Shown here: positions 18,231-27,392 of the stretch, one piece after another
How the letters are laid out: each line of letters begins with the position of its first letter
Position numbering within the stretch: the stretch's first letter is position 1
From: JAJPHF01 sp035293805
GTDB lineage: Bacteria > Chloroflexota > UBA6077 > JAJPHF01
DNA: 64,000 nt
Assembly: GCA_035293805.1 (NCBI GenBank)
Contig: DATGMD010000067.1
Location: forward strand, 1 to 64,000
Direction: 5' to 3'
Position numbers and translations under genes: made by a program
Notes under the pieces: generated by a model
Seen by the model: the letters and a program-made list of their open reading frames with translations, nothing else
The model's database searches: none
Told to the model about the DNA's origin: nothing

Positions 18231-18282
18231 ACGGGTGATTTGCTGTGTGTTGGCAGTTGCCAACACACAGCAAATCACCCGT
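18231..18282. repeat. Long perfect hairpin element, copy A
   Basis: A 24-base arm at 18231-18254 is exactly complementary to 18259-18282, leaving a four-base loop (AGTT). The arms contain ATTTGCTGTGTGTTGGC and its complement. The sequence after the right arm, TGACGAGGTACCAG, matches the sequence after the hairpin at 41391 (TGACGAGGCACTAG), although most of the arm sequence differs. It lies between the broken adaptor and the RND gene. There is no U-tract, so it is not a typical terminator; a REP-like or miniature mobile element is more likely. Confidence 0.8.
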
Positions 18283-18374
18283 GACGAGGTACCAGTCTGG
18301 TGAGTGGACATGGAGCGTAAGCGCACCGCCCAGGTCAACTCACCCGTGACGTATCAACACGCGGAGGCCGGCGC

Positions 18375-20348
18375 GTGAAGGTCACTGAGATCGCGGTACA
18401 CCATCCCCTGGTCGTCGCGGCCTTTACGAGCTCCCTCGCCATCTTCGGCATCCTGGCCTACACCAGCATGTCAATCGCCGTCGTCCCCAACGTCAACTTC
18501 CCGTCGGTAACGGTCAGCACCCCCTATCCGGGCGCCGATCCCGAGACGGTCGAGGCCGCCGTGACGACGCCGATCGAGAGCGCCCTCGCAACGCTTCAAA
18601 ATATCGACGTCAACGGCCTGACCTCGACCTCCCTGCAAGGCATGTCCGTCGTCCAGGTGCAGTTCAACACCGCCGCCGATCCGAACACCGTCTCGACCGA
18701 CGCCGAGCGCGTCGTGAACGGCGCACGCAACCAGTTGCCGCCCAACCCCAACATCGTCCCCTCGATCATCAAACTGGACCCCAACGCCATTAGCGTGGTC
18801 ACCGTCGCGTTCACCGGGGACCAGCCGCTCGCCCTCATGGAGGACTTCGCCGAGAACGTGCTGCAGAAGCAGTTCAACAACGTGCCGGGCGTCAGCTCGA
18901 CGACGATCCAGTCGGGGCTGACGCGAGAGGTCCACGTGCTGGTGAACGAGGGGGCGCTCCGCGCGCGCGGCCTCGCCGTCACCGACGTGGTGTCCGCGCT
19001 GCAGAGCGGCCAGTTTCAGACCCCTGCCGGCACGATCTGGCAAGGCGACCGCAGCTACAACGTGTACTTCGATGCCCTCGCGCACCAGGTCCCGGACCTC
19101 CGTAACCTGGTCGTCAAGCAGCAGCCCAGCGGCCCCGTCTACCTGCGCGACGTAGCCACCGTTCAAGACACCTATCAGCAGCGCCAGGCCATCGTGCGCG
19201 TGAACGGCCAGGAGGGGCTGGCGATCGGTGTGGCCAAGACGCCTCAGGCCAGCACCATCGATGTGGTGAACGCGGTGAAGGCCGCGATCGACACGCTGCA
19301 GCCGCAGCTCTCCCAGGGCACCCGGCTCGACGTGGTGGTGGACCGCTCCGTCTACACCCAGCAATCGTTCAACACGGTGCAGCGCTCGCTCGTCGAGGCC
19401 GTCATCGCCACGGGGCTCATCCTGCTGCTATTCATCCACACCTGGCGCAGCACCGCGATCGTGCTCCTGTCGATTCCCACGTCGGTGCTGACCGCGTTCG
19501 CCGTAATGAGCCTCCTGGGCTACAACCTGAACCTGATGACGATGCGGGCGCTCACCCTCGCCATCGGCATCCTGGTCGACGACAGCATCGTGGTGCTGGA
19601 GAACATCGCCCGCCACCTGGGCATGGGCAAGAACCCCATCCGGGCCGCCATCGAGGGCCGCAGCGAGATCGGCCTGGCGGCGATCACGATCACCATGGTC
19701 GACGTGGTGGTCTACGTGCCCATCGCCATCATGGTGTCGAGCGTCACCGGCCAGTTCATCCGCGGCGCCCAGGCCTTCGGCGACATCTTCAAGGCGCTGG
19801 CCGTGGCGATCTTGCTCATGTACATGCTGATGATGATGCTCTTCAACTCCGTGACGCTGCCGCTCGCCGTGATCGTGATGATGTCCCTGCCGCTGGCGAC
19901 CGTCGGCGCTTTCGGCGCCATGGCGCTCACGGACACGCCGTTCACGCTGTTCTCGCTGCTCGGCTTCGCCGTGCTGCTGGGCCTCGTGGGCAAGAACGCC
20001 ATCCTGCTCGTCGACTACACGGAGATTCTGGAGCAGCGCGGCTACAACCGCACCGACGCCCTGCTGGAGGCTGGCCCGACCAGACTGCGCCCAATCCTGA
20101 TGACGACGCTGTCGGTGATGTCCGCGCTCCTGCCCATCGCCAGCGGCCTCGAGGAGGGCTCGGAGCTGCTCAAGGCCGCGGCGGTGGTGCTGATCGGCGG
20201 CCTGCTCACTTCCACCCTGCTCACGCTCGTCTTCGTGCCGGCCATGTTCACCGTCTTCGACGATATCCAGCGGGGAATTGGCCGCCTGCTGCGGCGAGGC
20301 GCGCCGGAGAACCACCCGCACGGCGACACCGGCACGGGGGAAGTCTAG
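18375..20348 (+). CDS. RND (AcrB/HAE1-type) efflux permease with internal deletion
   Basis: The start, MKVTEIAVHHPLVVAAF, and PYPGADPETVEAAVTTPIE are typical of RND pumps. Segments TM2-TM5 follow, including GILVDDSIVVLENI, whose charged pair relays protons in the family. After VTGQFIRG (about 19,765) the sequence jumps to AQAFGDIFKALAVAILL, which in full pumps belongs just before the TM8-TM9 region. It then ends with the normal LVGKNAILLVDYTE and LRPILMTTL blocks. The protein has 657 residues against about 1,000 for the family. The second periplasmic lobe and nearby helices, roughly 350-400 residues, are missing in frame. Transport is unlikely without the second lobe. Start GTG 18375 follows GGAGGCCGGCGC. 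Confidence 0.85.
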   Translation: MKVTEIAVHHPLVVAAFTSSLAIFGILAYTSMSIAVVPNVNFPSVTVSTPYPGADPETVEAAVTTPIESALATLQNIDVNGLTSTSLQGMSVVQVQFNTAADPNTVSTDAERVVNGARNQLPPNPNIVPSIIKLDPNAISVVTVAFTGDQPLALMEDFAENVLQKQFNNVPGVSSTTIQSGLTREVHVLVNEGALRARGLAVTDVVSALQSGQFQTPAGTIWQGDRSYNVYFDALAHQVPDLRNLVVKQQPSGPVYLRDVATVQDTYQQRQAIVRVNGQEGLAIGVAKTPQASTIDVVNAVKAAIDTLQPQLSQGTRLDVVVDRSVYTQQSFNTVQRSLVEAVIATGLILLLFIHTWRSTAIVLLSIPTSVLTAFAVMSLLGYNLNLMTMRALTLAIGILVDDSIVVLENIARHLGMGKNPIRAAIEGRSEIGLAAITITMVDVVVYVPIAIMVSSVTGQFIRGAQAFGDIFKALAVAILLMYMLMMMLFNSVTLPLAVIVMMSLPLATVGAFGAMALTDTPFTLFSLLGFAVLLGLVGKNAILLVDYTEILEQRGYNRTDALLEAGPTRLRPILMTTLSVMSALLPIASGLEEGSELLKAAAVVLIGGLLTSTLLTLVFVPAMFTVFDDIQRGIGRLLRRGAPENHPHGDTGTGEV

Positions 20349-20376
20349 CCGGGCGGCTGGCCGAGGGACGGCAGTA

Positions 20377-20406
20377 GGCCCCGAGCAGCAGGCGCTACTC
20401 GGGGCC
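20377..20406 (+). terminator. Hairpin after the RND gene
   Basis: GGCCCCGAG (20377-20385) pairs with CTCGGGGCC (20398-20406) around a 12-base loop, about 30 bases after the RND stop and just before a convergent gene. There is no T-run. It may end transcription in both directions or be structural only. Confidence 0.45.
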
Positions 20407-20414
20407 CACGGATC

Positions 20415-20684
20415 TCAGCTCCAAGGCGTGTTGTAGTTCTCCCACCACGGTGACGTGGCGCCCGGGGGCTGCACGCCGGTGTACCAGCGGGGCGTGACGG
20501 GGTCGTTGCCCCAGAACCACGCGTAGCCCTGCACGTCCCCGGCCCCTCGCGCGCCCTCGGCGGTGATCATGATCGCGTCGAGCATCGCCTTCTCGTGGTC
20601 GGGCAGCGACGCGCGGAAGCGGCCCAGCTTCTGGATGAAGTCCTTGCGCTCCGCCTCCGTGGCCTTCCTGGTCTGCTGCGACAT
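20415..20684 (-). CDS. Small soluble protein, 89 residues, unknown
   Basis: AAGGAGAGACCAGCC precedes ATG 20684. The product has a charged helical first half (SQQTRKATEAERKDFIQK, LGRFRASLPDHEKAMLDAI) and an aromatic second half (GYAWFWGNDPVTPRWYTGV, WWENYNTPW) with many Trp. The phrase LPDHEKAMLDAIM occurs in small bacterial proteins of unknown role. It stands alone between the convergent RND gene and a membrane-protein gene on its own strand. Confidence 0.65.
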   Translation of the reverse strand: MSQQTRKATEAERKDFIQKLGRFRASLPDHEKAMLDAIMITAEGARGAGDVQGYAWFWGNDPVTPRWYTGVQPPGATSPWWENYNTPWS

Positions 20685-20894
20685 GGCTGGTCTCTCCTTC
20701 TCTCCCCCTCGACGCGCCGCTGCCCCCCTCCGACGCACTCTACCATCCTAGTATGGCACCCTTGGGCGTCGGCTGACCCTGACCAACCGGCCAGTTGCGA
20801 GTATGGTCCGGCCGTCGCTGCCCGACAGCCTCGCGCCTGTTCGTGCCGCCAGTTTCGGCTCGCGGGCGCGTGGCGCCCCGGGCGCCTCGGATGA

Positions 20895-21251
20895 CTACCG
20901 CGCGCGGTAGATGAGCCGATACACGCGCTCGCCGACGCTCGGCTCATTCTGCAGGTCGATGCGGCGCCCGCGCCAGTACATCGTCCGAGTCCGCGGCCGG
21001 AGGAACAGGCTGAGGCCGGCCACGACGAGCAGCACCACGCCGACCGCGGCGAGCGCGTGTAGCAGCGGTACGAGCGCGCCCGCGAGCCACAGGCCCGCGC
21101 CGATCAGCGCGAGCTGGCCGGGCGACGCGGGACGCCAGGCCGCGATGCTCTGCCCTCCGGGCGCGCTCCGGCCGCGCGCTCCCCTATCCACGGGTTGCCC
21201 CCGCCACCACGGCGCGGGCTCCTCGCTGGGCCATGACGTCTTGTAGGTCAT
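20895..21251 (-). CDS. Membrane protein with two adjacent helices, unknown
   Basis: GGGAGGATCGCA precedes ATG 21251. The 118-residue product starts with a Trp/Pro-rich cytoplasmic part. Two hydrophobic segments follow (LALIGAGLWLAGALVPLLHA and AAVGVVLLVVAGLSLFL), then a basic tail, RPRTRTMYWRGRRIDLQN and VGERVYRLIYRAR. The motif MYWRGRRIDL is similar to tails of small Chloroflexota and Actinobacteria membrane proteins that I cannot name more closely. Confidence 0.65.
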   Translation of the reverse strand: MTYKTSWPSEEPAPWWRGQPVDRGARGRSAPGGQSIAAWRPASPGQLALIGAGLWLAGALVPLLHALAAVGVVLLVVAGLSLFLRPRTRTMYWRGRRIDLQNEPSVGERVYRLIYRAR

Positions 21252-21353
21252 TGCGATCCTCCCGGGTCGAGGTGTCTCGCACCCCGTCCCGAGAGGATTA
21301 TGGCGGGCGAAGTTAAACGCCAGATGAAGAGCAGCTCCCGACCCGGAGCTACC

Positions 21354-21525
21354 CTAATGGGGAGTGCTGCCGCCGGCGCCGAGCTGATCGACCGGCACCA
21401 GGCCGACCCGCCCGGCGTCCAGCGCGGCCTGCGTGCGGCTCCGGACGCCGAGCTTCCCCAGGATGCTGCTCACGTAGGTCTTGACGGTCTTCTCGGCGAT
21501 GGCGCGGTCGCGCGATCTCCGGACA
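21354..21525 (-). pseudogene. LuxR/NarL-type regulator, C-terminal HTH remnant
   Basis: The minus strand reads AIAEKTVKTYVSSILGKLGV, RSRTQAALDAGRVGLV, the recognition and dimer helices of a LuxR-family helix-turn-helix, ending at TGA 21354. The preceding turn, EIAR, is found in another frame, so a single-base shift lies between them near 21510. No receiver domain or start was found upstream. This is the tail of a lost two-component regulator. Confidence 0.7.
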
Positions 21526-21973
21526 GGCATCCAGGGCTCCCGCCACATCAGGCTACAGTCCGTGCCAGCCCAGGTCTTGCGACCGAGCGAGCTCCTCGGG
21601 CCACCGACGCACCAGCGCCAAGGACGAAAGGCGGAATCATGGCACGTCCTCTGCCCGTGGCGGCCCGGAGCGGCGGCTCCCAAGCCGGCTACAAGGATAT
21701 CCAGGCGACGCGGGGCGCCGGTCGCTGCACGTCGTGGCGACCGGCGCTCGGAGGTGCGTTGTGGCTCCAACGGTACCCGATCATGCACCCAGCGCGGTGC
21801 CCGCCTACCGGGTAGGCGCGGCGGTCCCGGGACAGGCCGTCCCGCCCTCTGAGGCAACTCTCGCTGAGAAGGGAACAGCCCGGCATCTGGGACCTGTCCC
21901 ACCCTATAAGCTGCCGGTGCGGCGCGCACCAGGGCCCGACCCGGTCTACGGGCGCCAAGTGGCCAAACAGCGG
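21526..21973. other. Intergenic region, probable decayed sequence
   Basis: These 448 bases lie between a regulator remnant and a frameshifted regulator gene. Open frames in all six frames are short or lack natural composition. The missing N-terminal part of the LuxR remnant would be expected here, but I could not recognise it. Confidence 0.35.
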
Positions 21974-23843
21974 ATGCAGGCCGAGGCCACGCGGCCACTG
22001 CGGCAAGACGGCCCGTCGCGAATCGGCGAGCCCCGCACGCCGGGCGCGGAGGCCACCGAGTTTGGGGCGCTCCTGAAACGCTATCGCCTCGCGGCGAGGC
22101 TGTCCCAGGAGGCACTCGCGGAGCGCGCCGGCGTGAGCGCGCGGGCGATCAGCGCGCTGGAGCACGGGGAGCGGCGCGCCCCGTACTCGGCGACGGTCCG
22201 GGCCATCGCCGCGGCGCTCAGCCTTACCGGCCGGGAGCGGGCGGCCCTCCAGGCAGCGGTGTTCCGGGGCCGCACCCCGCGCGCCATGGCCGGCGCCGTC
22301 GAGGCCCGGCTGTCGGTTCCCTTGCCGCTGCCACCCGCGCCGCTGTTCGGCCGCGCGACCGAGCTGGCTGCCGCCCAGGCGCTGCTGCGGTCCGATACCG
22401 TGCGCCTGCTTACGCTCACCGGCCCGGCCGGCGCGGGCAAGACCCGCCTGGCCCTGGAAGCGGCGCGTGGCGTGGAGGCGAGCTTCCCGGACGGTGTGCG
22501 GTTCGTCGACGTCGCGCCGGCTTGGGACCCGGCGCGCGTCCTCGCCACGCTGGCCCAGGCGGTCGGGGCGGAGGTGCGTGAGCGCCGGCCGCTACTGGCT
22601 ATGCTGGAGGCCGCCCTGCGCGAGCAACAGCTCCTCCTCGTGCTCGACAACTTCGAGCAGGTGCTCGCGGCGGCGCCTCAGGTGGCGGAGCTGCTCGCCA
22701 CCTGCCCCGGCCTCAAGCTGCTAGTCACCAGTCGCACACGCCTGCGCTTGCGCTGGGAGCACACTCTGCCCCTGGCGCCTCTTCCCGGTGCTGGCCCCGG
22801 ACGTGTCGCCGTCGGTGGAGACCCTCGCGTCGGTGCCCGCGGTGGCGCTGTTCGTGGAGCGGGCGCAGGCCAGCGCCCCCGCCTTCGCGCTGACCGCGGA
22901 CAACGCGCCAGCCGTCGCCAGGCTCTGCGCGCACCTCGACGACCTGCCGCTGGCGCTCGAGCTGGCGGCGGCCCATGCCAACGTGCTGACTCCGGCCCAG
23001 CTGCTGGGCTGGCTCGAGCACCGCCTGCCCGCGCTAAGCTGGCACGCCCCGGACTTACCCGCGCGCCAGCCGTCGCTGCACGCGGCGCTCGCATGGAGCT
23101 ACGCGCTGCTGCCAGAGGCGGAGCAGGCGCTGTTCCGGCGGCTAGCGGTCTTCGCGGGCGGCTGGACGCCGGAGGCGGCGGAGACAGTCACCCACGCGAC
23201 CGGGCTCGGGCTCGATGCGGTAGACGGCCTCGCCCGGCTGGTCGACGCGAGCCTCGTGCAGGTGAGCCGGCCCGCGGATGAGTGCGCGTGCTTCAGCATG
23301 TTGGCGACCGTGCGGGCGTTCGCCGCGGAGCAGCTTGCGGCGAGTGGCGAACGGGCGGAGATCGAGCGCCGGCACGCCGCCTACTGCGTGGCGCTGGCGG
23401 AGCAAGCGGACCTTGCGCGCAGGTGGCGGGCCTGCGGCGACCTCCATGAGACACGGGCCGTCCTCGAAGGCGCCCTGGCGCGGCGTCCGGGGCGCCGCGC
23501 TGGACTGCGGCTCAAGGTGCTCCAGGGAGCAGGGCTTGCGGCCAGCGCTTCGGGCGACTACGGCACCGCGACAGCCCGCCTGGAACAGGTACTGGAGCTG
23601 GCACGTAGGCTGGGAAATGACCCCGACCTCGTCGCAACGCCCGCTACCGTTGGGCTGCTGAGCCCCCGGGAGCAGGAGGTGCTGCCGCTCGTGACGGAGG
23701 GCCTGACCAACAAGGAGATCGCCGAGCGGCTCGTGATCTCCGCGAGCACGGCCAAGTACCACCTCACCTCGCTGCTCAACAAGCTGGGGGCGGACAACCG
23801 CACGCAAGCCGTGGCCCACGCCACGCAGCAGGGCCTCCTCTGA
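21974..23843 (+). pseudogene. XRE-NB-ATPase-LuxR regulator, frameshifted and shortened
   Basis: Joined across a frameshift, the product has an XRE helix-turn-helix (FGALLKRYRLAARLSQEALA, RAGVSARAISALEHGER) and an AAA/NB-ARC type ATPase with Walker A TGPAGAGKTRL and Walker B LLLVLDNFEQVL. A winged-helix region follows (FRRLAVFAGGWTPEAAE), then a C-terminal LuxR HTH (LSPREQEVLPLV, NKEIAERLVISASTAKYHLT). An extra C near 22784 (CTTCCCGG where CTTCCGG is expected) shifts the frame after LPLAPLP. The TPR stretch normally between the ATPase and LuxR parts is only about 70 residues. A head XRE and a tail LuxR together on one ATPase resembles large signal-integrating regulators. Start ATG 21974 is tentative; its ribosome site is weak. 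Confidence 0.8.
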
Positions 23844-23946
23844 GCACCGCGGCGTGACCCACAGGCCGCGCCCGCCGCCCCGGAGCTTGTGAGGACCACG
23901 GGCAGCGTGCTCAGATCGGACTTTACCGCGCTGCTCACGGCGCGAG

Positions 23947-24459
23947 TCACGCGGTCGCGGCTCGCGCCGAACGGAAGACGAAGCGGTCGGCGAGGACGAA
24001 GTTGACCAGCCCGGCCGCCCCGATGCCGAGCGCGGCGGCCAGCAGGTCGGGCATGACGGTGCGGCCCACGGCGAACACGACCATGTTCAGCATCGCCGTG
24101 CCGCTGATCGCCGCGTGGAAGCGCAGCCAGCGTCGCATCAGCGATGCCCGCGCCGGGCGGTCGTCGCGCCGGTCACGCCAGGTGAAGAGCTGGCTGAGAC
24201 AGAAATTCACCTGCGTGGCCACTAGAAACGCCAGCACGTTCGTGGGCAGCGGGTTCCCGCCGAGGGCGGTCCCCGCGTGCAGGAGCAGGAGCTGCACCGC
24301 CCCGGCCAGACCACCAGTCGCCGCGAACCGCAACGGACGCCCCCGAGCCGACTGCAAAGCGTCGACCCAGGCGGGCCCGCGGCCCCCAACACGACGGGGC
24401 GGTGCCGACGGGGCGGCGCATCGGCGGAGCGCCTGTCGGCCGCGTACACTAGCCAACAT
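23947..24459 (-). CDS. GtrA-family membrane protein
   Basis: The 170-residue product has a basic start and four hydrophobic segments: RFAATGGLAGAVQLLLLHAG, PTNVLAFLVATQVNFCLSQL, AISGTAMLNMVVFAVGRTV and LAAALGIGAAGLVNFVLAD. The last one ends with DRFVFR, typical of GtrA. The family is thought to flip or position undecaprenyl-linked sugars. Its start overlaps the end of the glycosyltransferase gene by 11 bases, so the two form one operon. Confidence 0.85.
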   Translation of the reverse strand: MLASVRGRQALRRCAAPSAPPRRVGGRGPAWVDALQSARGRPLRFAATGGLAGAVQLLLLHAGTALGGNPLPTNVLAFLVATQVNFCLSQLFTWRDRRDDRPARASLMRRWLRFHAAISGTAMLNMVVFAVGRTVMPDLLAAALGIGAAGLVNFVLADRFVFRSARAATA

Positions 24460-25234
24460 GCGCTTCCCTCCGCTCGGGCCGCCGACACCGTTGGCCGCTC
24501 CCCGGCTCCCGGGGCAGCGTGCGCCGCAGCTCGATTAGCTCCACGAAGGCGCGGACGATCACGCTGAGGCTCGCGCCCGTTGCACTTCCGGCCGCGCGAG
24601 GGAAGTGGCTCACCGGCAGCTCCTCGACGTGAAACCCGAGCCGCCGCGCCTTGACCAGGAACTCCGCGCTGAAGGTCGCCCCCCGCGCCCGCACGGTCAC
24701 GCTCTCCCAGACCGTGCGCCGAAACAGCTTGAACGCGCAGTCGACATCCCGCGCGGTGTAGCCGAACAGGCCATGCACCAGCAGCTTCCAGCCCCAAGCG
24801 TTCAGCCGCCGGAGCGGGGGATCGGCCCGCCGGGCGCGCCAGCCAATCACCAGGTCGGTGCCCTCATTCATGGCCGCCAGAAAGCCCGACAGCTCCGCCA
24901 CGTCGAACTGCCCGTCGCCGTCGGTAAAGAAGATCAGCTCCTTGCGGGCGGCGCTGAATCCACTCGCCAGCGCCGCGCCGTATCCCTGGTTGCGCTCGTG
25001 CGTCACGACCCGCAGCCGCGTGTCGGGCTCGCGAGCCTGCAGAGCCGCCAGGATGGCTCGCGTCCGGTCGCGCGAGCCGTCGTCGACGACGATGATCTCG
25101 TAATCGTCCACCAGCCCCCGCAGCGCCTCCGCCACGTGCCGGACACTCGACTCGATCACGGCCTCCTCGTTGTAGGCGGGGAGCACGACGGACAGGCTGG
25201 GCCCACCGGCGACGAATGGGTGAGATCGGAGCAT
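24449..25234 (-). CDS. Glycosyltransferase family 2, dolichyl/polyprenyl-phosphate sugar synthase type
   Basis: AAGGGAG precedes ATG 25234. The 261 residues contain the GT-A elements: SVVLPAYNEEAVIESSV, EIIVVDDGSRDRTRAILAAL, and the metal-binding DGDGQFD, then DLVIGWRARRADPPLRR and DVDCAFKLFRR. The pattern matches the DPM1/GtrB branch, which loads a sugar from a nucleotide donor onto polyprenyl phosphate. No C-terminal membrane helices are present; GtrA supplies them in the next gene. Together they probably glycosylate surface polymers. Confidence 0.9.
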   Translation of the reverse strand: MLRSHPFVAGGPSLSVVLPAYNEEAVIESSVRHVAEALRGLVDDYEIIVVDDGSRDRTRAILAALQAREPDTRLRVVTHERNQGYGAALASGFSAARKELIFFTDGDGQFDVAELSGFLAAMNEGTDLVIGWRARRADPPLRRLNAWGWKLLVHGLFGYTARDVDCAFKLFRRTVWESVTVRARGATFSAEFLVKARRLGFHVEELPVSHFPRAAGSATGASLSVIVRAFVELIELRRTLPREPGSGQRCRRPERREAHVG

Positions 25235-25652
25235 TCGGGCATCTCCCTTGGCGCATGGTAGGCCAGCGTCCCATTGGTCGCGCCCCGGCGGCCCAGCGCG
25301 CTTGCGGGGGGAGATCGCCGCGCTCGTGCGCGGGAACGCCCTCCACATCGGTCGCGCCCCGGTGGCCCAGCGCGCTTGCGGGCCGTCCCGGTCGACGACT
25401 TCGTGCTCGGCAGTGCGCGCTGCTGTCTCCGCCGCTGCGTCTCCCACGATCGATTGTGACCCGATGGTGTTAACGGCAGATGGAGGATCTGCGCGCATCC
25501 GGCGCTGTTCACATCGACAAGGAAGGGATTCGAAACGAGAGCGAGCTGCGCCTACCCGAAGGGGTAAACACGCCTCGCCGTCCACGCAGTTTGCGAAGGG
25601 AGGCAGCAGGCGCCCTCGCGGCGGACGCTGCTCCGCTCGGCGGCTCGACTAC
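25235..25652. other. Intergenic region with a 33-bp direct repeat
   Basis: These 418 bases lie between two genes of the same strand. They hold the two-copy repeat listed separately. No gene is convincing: frames on the minus strand translate the repeats into phrases such as KRAGPPGRDQ but have no start signal. Confidence 0.5.
25276..25382. repeat. Two-copy 33-bp direct repeat
   Basis: The 33 bases at 25276-25308, starting GGTCGCGCCCCGG and ending GCGCGCTTGCGGG, recur at 25350-25382 with a single difference (C to T in the middle). The copies are 74 bases apart. They lie upstream of the glycosyltransferase operon on the minus strand and could be regulatory sites or an abundant dispersed repeat; two copies are too few for a CRISPR. 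Confidence 0.8.
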
Positions 25653-26903
25653 TTATTCGTAGCGGAGCGCCTCGATCGGCCGGAGGCGCGCGGCCCGCAT
25701 CGCCGGGTAGCTACCGAAGAACAGGCCGATGGCCGCCGACACGGTGAAGGCCAGGATTACCGCGTCGGGCGTTACGAGGGCATTGCCGAACATCCCGGGC
25801 AGGGGCAGGCCGCCCACCACTCGGGATAGGCCCACTCCGACGGACACGCCGACCAGTCCGCCCAGCAGGCTCACGACCGTGGCCTCGACGAGGAACTGCA
25901 GGAGGATGTCGCGGCGCTTGGCGCCGACGGCCTTGCGGATACCGATCTCGCGGGTGCGCTCGGTCACCGACACGAGCATGGTGTTCATGATGCCGATCCC
26001 GCCCACTACCAGCGAGATCCCCGCGATCGCGCCCAGGAACAGCGTCATCGTGCCGGTGACTTGCGAGATCGTCTGCAAAAAGTCCTCCTGGCTCTGGACC
26101 GTGAAGTCGTCCTGAAGCACGCGATGGCGCTGGCGCAACACAGCGCCGATCTGCTGCACCGTGTCACGCATCGACGCCGGGTCCCGGACCTGCACGTTGA
26201 TCGTGCTGACGGTGTAACCGCCGCGCGCCGTCCGGTTGGCGGCGAGCCGGGCGGTGTACGCGGTCGCCGGCACGAATACCTGGTCGTCCTGGTTGCCGAA
26301 TCCCGTCCCCCCCTTGCTCTCCATCACGCCGACCACGCGAAACATCACTCCCGGCTGGCCCCCCAGGCTGACGCGCACCCACTGGCCCACGGGGTTCTGG
26401 CCCGGGAACAAATTGGTGGCGACGGTGTTGCCGATGACAATCACGCTCGCTCGGCTGTTCTCTTGCTCCTGGGTGAAGAACTGCCCCCGCGTCGCGTGGA
26501 AGTTCCGCACCTCGGGGTAGCTGGCGCTCGTGCCGGTGATGCGGGTACTCACATTCTGACCGTTGGCCACGAGCTGCACGCTGCCATTCACCTCGGGCGC
26601 TACCGCTGCGATGGTCGGCACCTGGTGCGCCAGCGCGGCGGCGTCGTCGAGCGTCAGCGTCTGCTGACTTCCCTGGCTCTGCCGGACGCCGCTCTGCGTG
26701 GAGGCCCCGGGGCGCACGAACAGCAGGTTGGCGCCGAGGCTCTGAATCTGCTGGGTAATGGCGGCCTGGGCGCCACGCCCCATCGCCATCAGCGCGATCA
26801 CGGCCGCCACACCGATGATGATCCCCAGCATGGTAAGCAGCGCCCGCAGCTTGTTGGCGGCCAGCGCCCGTAGCGACACGCGGATACACTCGGCGAGGGT
26901 CAT
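25653..26903 (-). CDS. MacB/FtsX-family ABC transporter permease
   Basis: The 416-residue protein has the full MacB permease layout. An N-terminal helix (NKLRALLTMLGIIIGVAAVI) is followed by a periplasmic domain of about 230 residues including LGANLLFVRPG and QQENS-type variants. Three C-terminal helices follow, with the conserved GGIGIMNTMLVSVTERTREI, GIRKAVGAKRRDIL and the end YPAMRAARLRPIEALRYE. In MacB the domain transmits ATP-driven motion to export peptides or lipoproteins. It normally pairs with a LolD-type ATPase and often an HlyD adaptor; neither is adjacent here. The operon is divergent from a DHDPS gene upstream. Confidence 0.92.
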   Translation of the reverse strand: MTLAECIRVSLRALAANKLRALLTMLGIIIGVAAVIALMAMGRGAQAAITQQIQSLGANLLFVRPGASTQSGVRQSQGSQQTLTLDDAAALAHQVPTIAAVAPEVNGSVQLVANGQNVSTRITGTSASYPEVRNFHATRGQFFTQEQENSRASVIVIGNTVATNLFPGQNPVGQWVRVSLGGQPGVMFRVVGVMESKGGTGFGNQDDQVFVPATAYTARLAANRTARGGYTVSTINVQVRDPASMRDTVQQIGAVLRQRHRVLQDDFTVQSQEDFLQTISQVTGTMTLFLGAIAGISLVVGGIGIMNTMLVSVTERTREIGIRKAVGAKRRDILLQFLVEATVVSLLGGLVGVSVGVGLSRVVGGLPLPGMFGNALVTPDAVILAFTVSAAIGLFFGSYPAMRAARLRPIEALRYE

Positions 26904-27392
26904 CGGCGATCCATCTCATAGCGCTCGACGTTCGCGGCCAGGGAACGAGCCGCGCCCGCCGGCAGTTGGGGGCGCTGCGGCGCCGCCACGCCACGCCGCA
27001 CTCTCGGCCGTACTCGCATCCGCATCGTCCCTCTAAAGACGGGCACTCGGCGCGGCGGGCGACGCACGTGCGGCCGTCGCCGACTGGCGGATCGTCGCCC
27101 CGCAGCACCATACGCAGCGTACGCGCCGGTACGCCGCCCCCGCATCGGACGGGACGGCTAATTGGCAATCGGCCTTTTGGGTAACCGCGCGATCACCCAT
27201 TTAGGCTACGCGGGGCCGCCCCTCGCGGGCGACGGCAAGCGATGTGCCGCGCGCTGGCCAGCGGCGCGCGGCGAGGGAGGGCCTCGCCGCGCGCGAGACG
27301 AGGCGCCTCACCGGTATACTTTCGGCGGGATCGACGATGCGCTGGCGGAGGCGGGCGCGCGGGTGGCGCCAGTGGAGCCAGAGGGAACCACA
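26904..27392. other. Divergent intergenic region, nothing clear
   Basis: This 489-base stretch separates the MacB-like gene (minus) from the DHDPS-family gene (plus). An ATPase gene would be expected here for the permease, but no Walker motifs are readable in any frame. The DHDPS frame is open upstream to 27162, but its product there is low-complexity and lacks the family's N-terminus. Confidence 0.45.

Noticed and set aside
19428..20321. 297-residue minus-strand open frame rich in His, Glu and Gln
   Set aside because: Mirror of the RND gene codon pattern; no start signal.
25276..25382. CRISPR-like repeat-spacer unit
   Set aside because: Only two copies, with a 41-base gap and no cas gene or further repeats.
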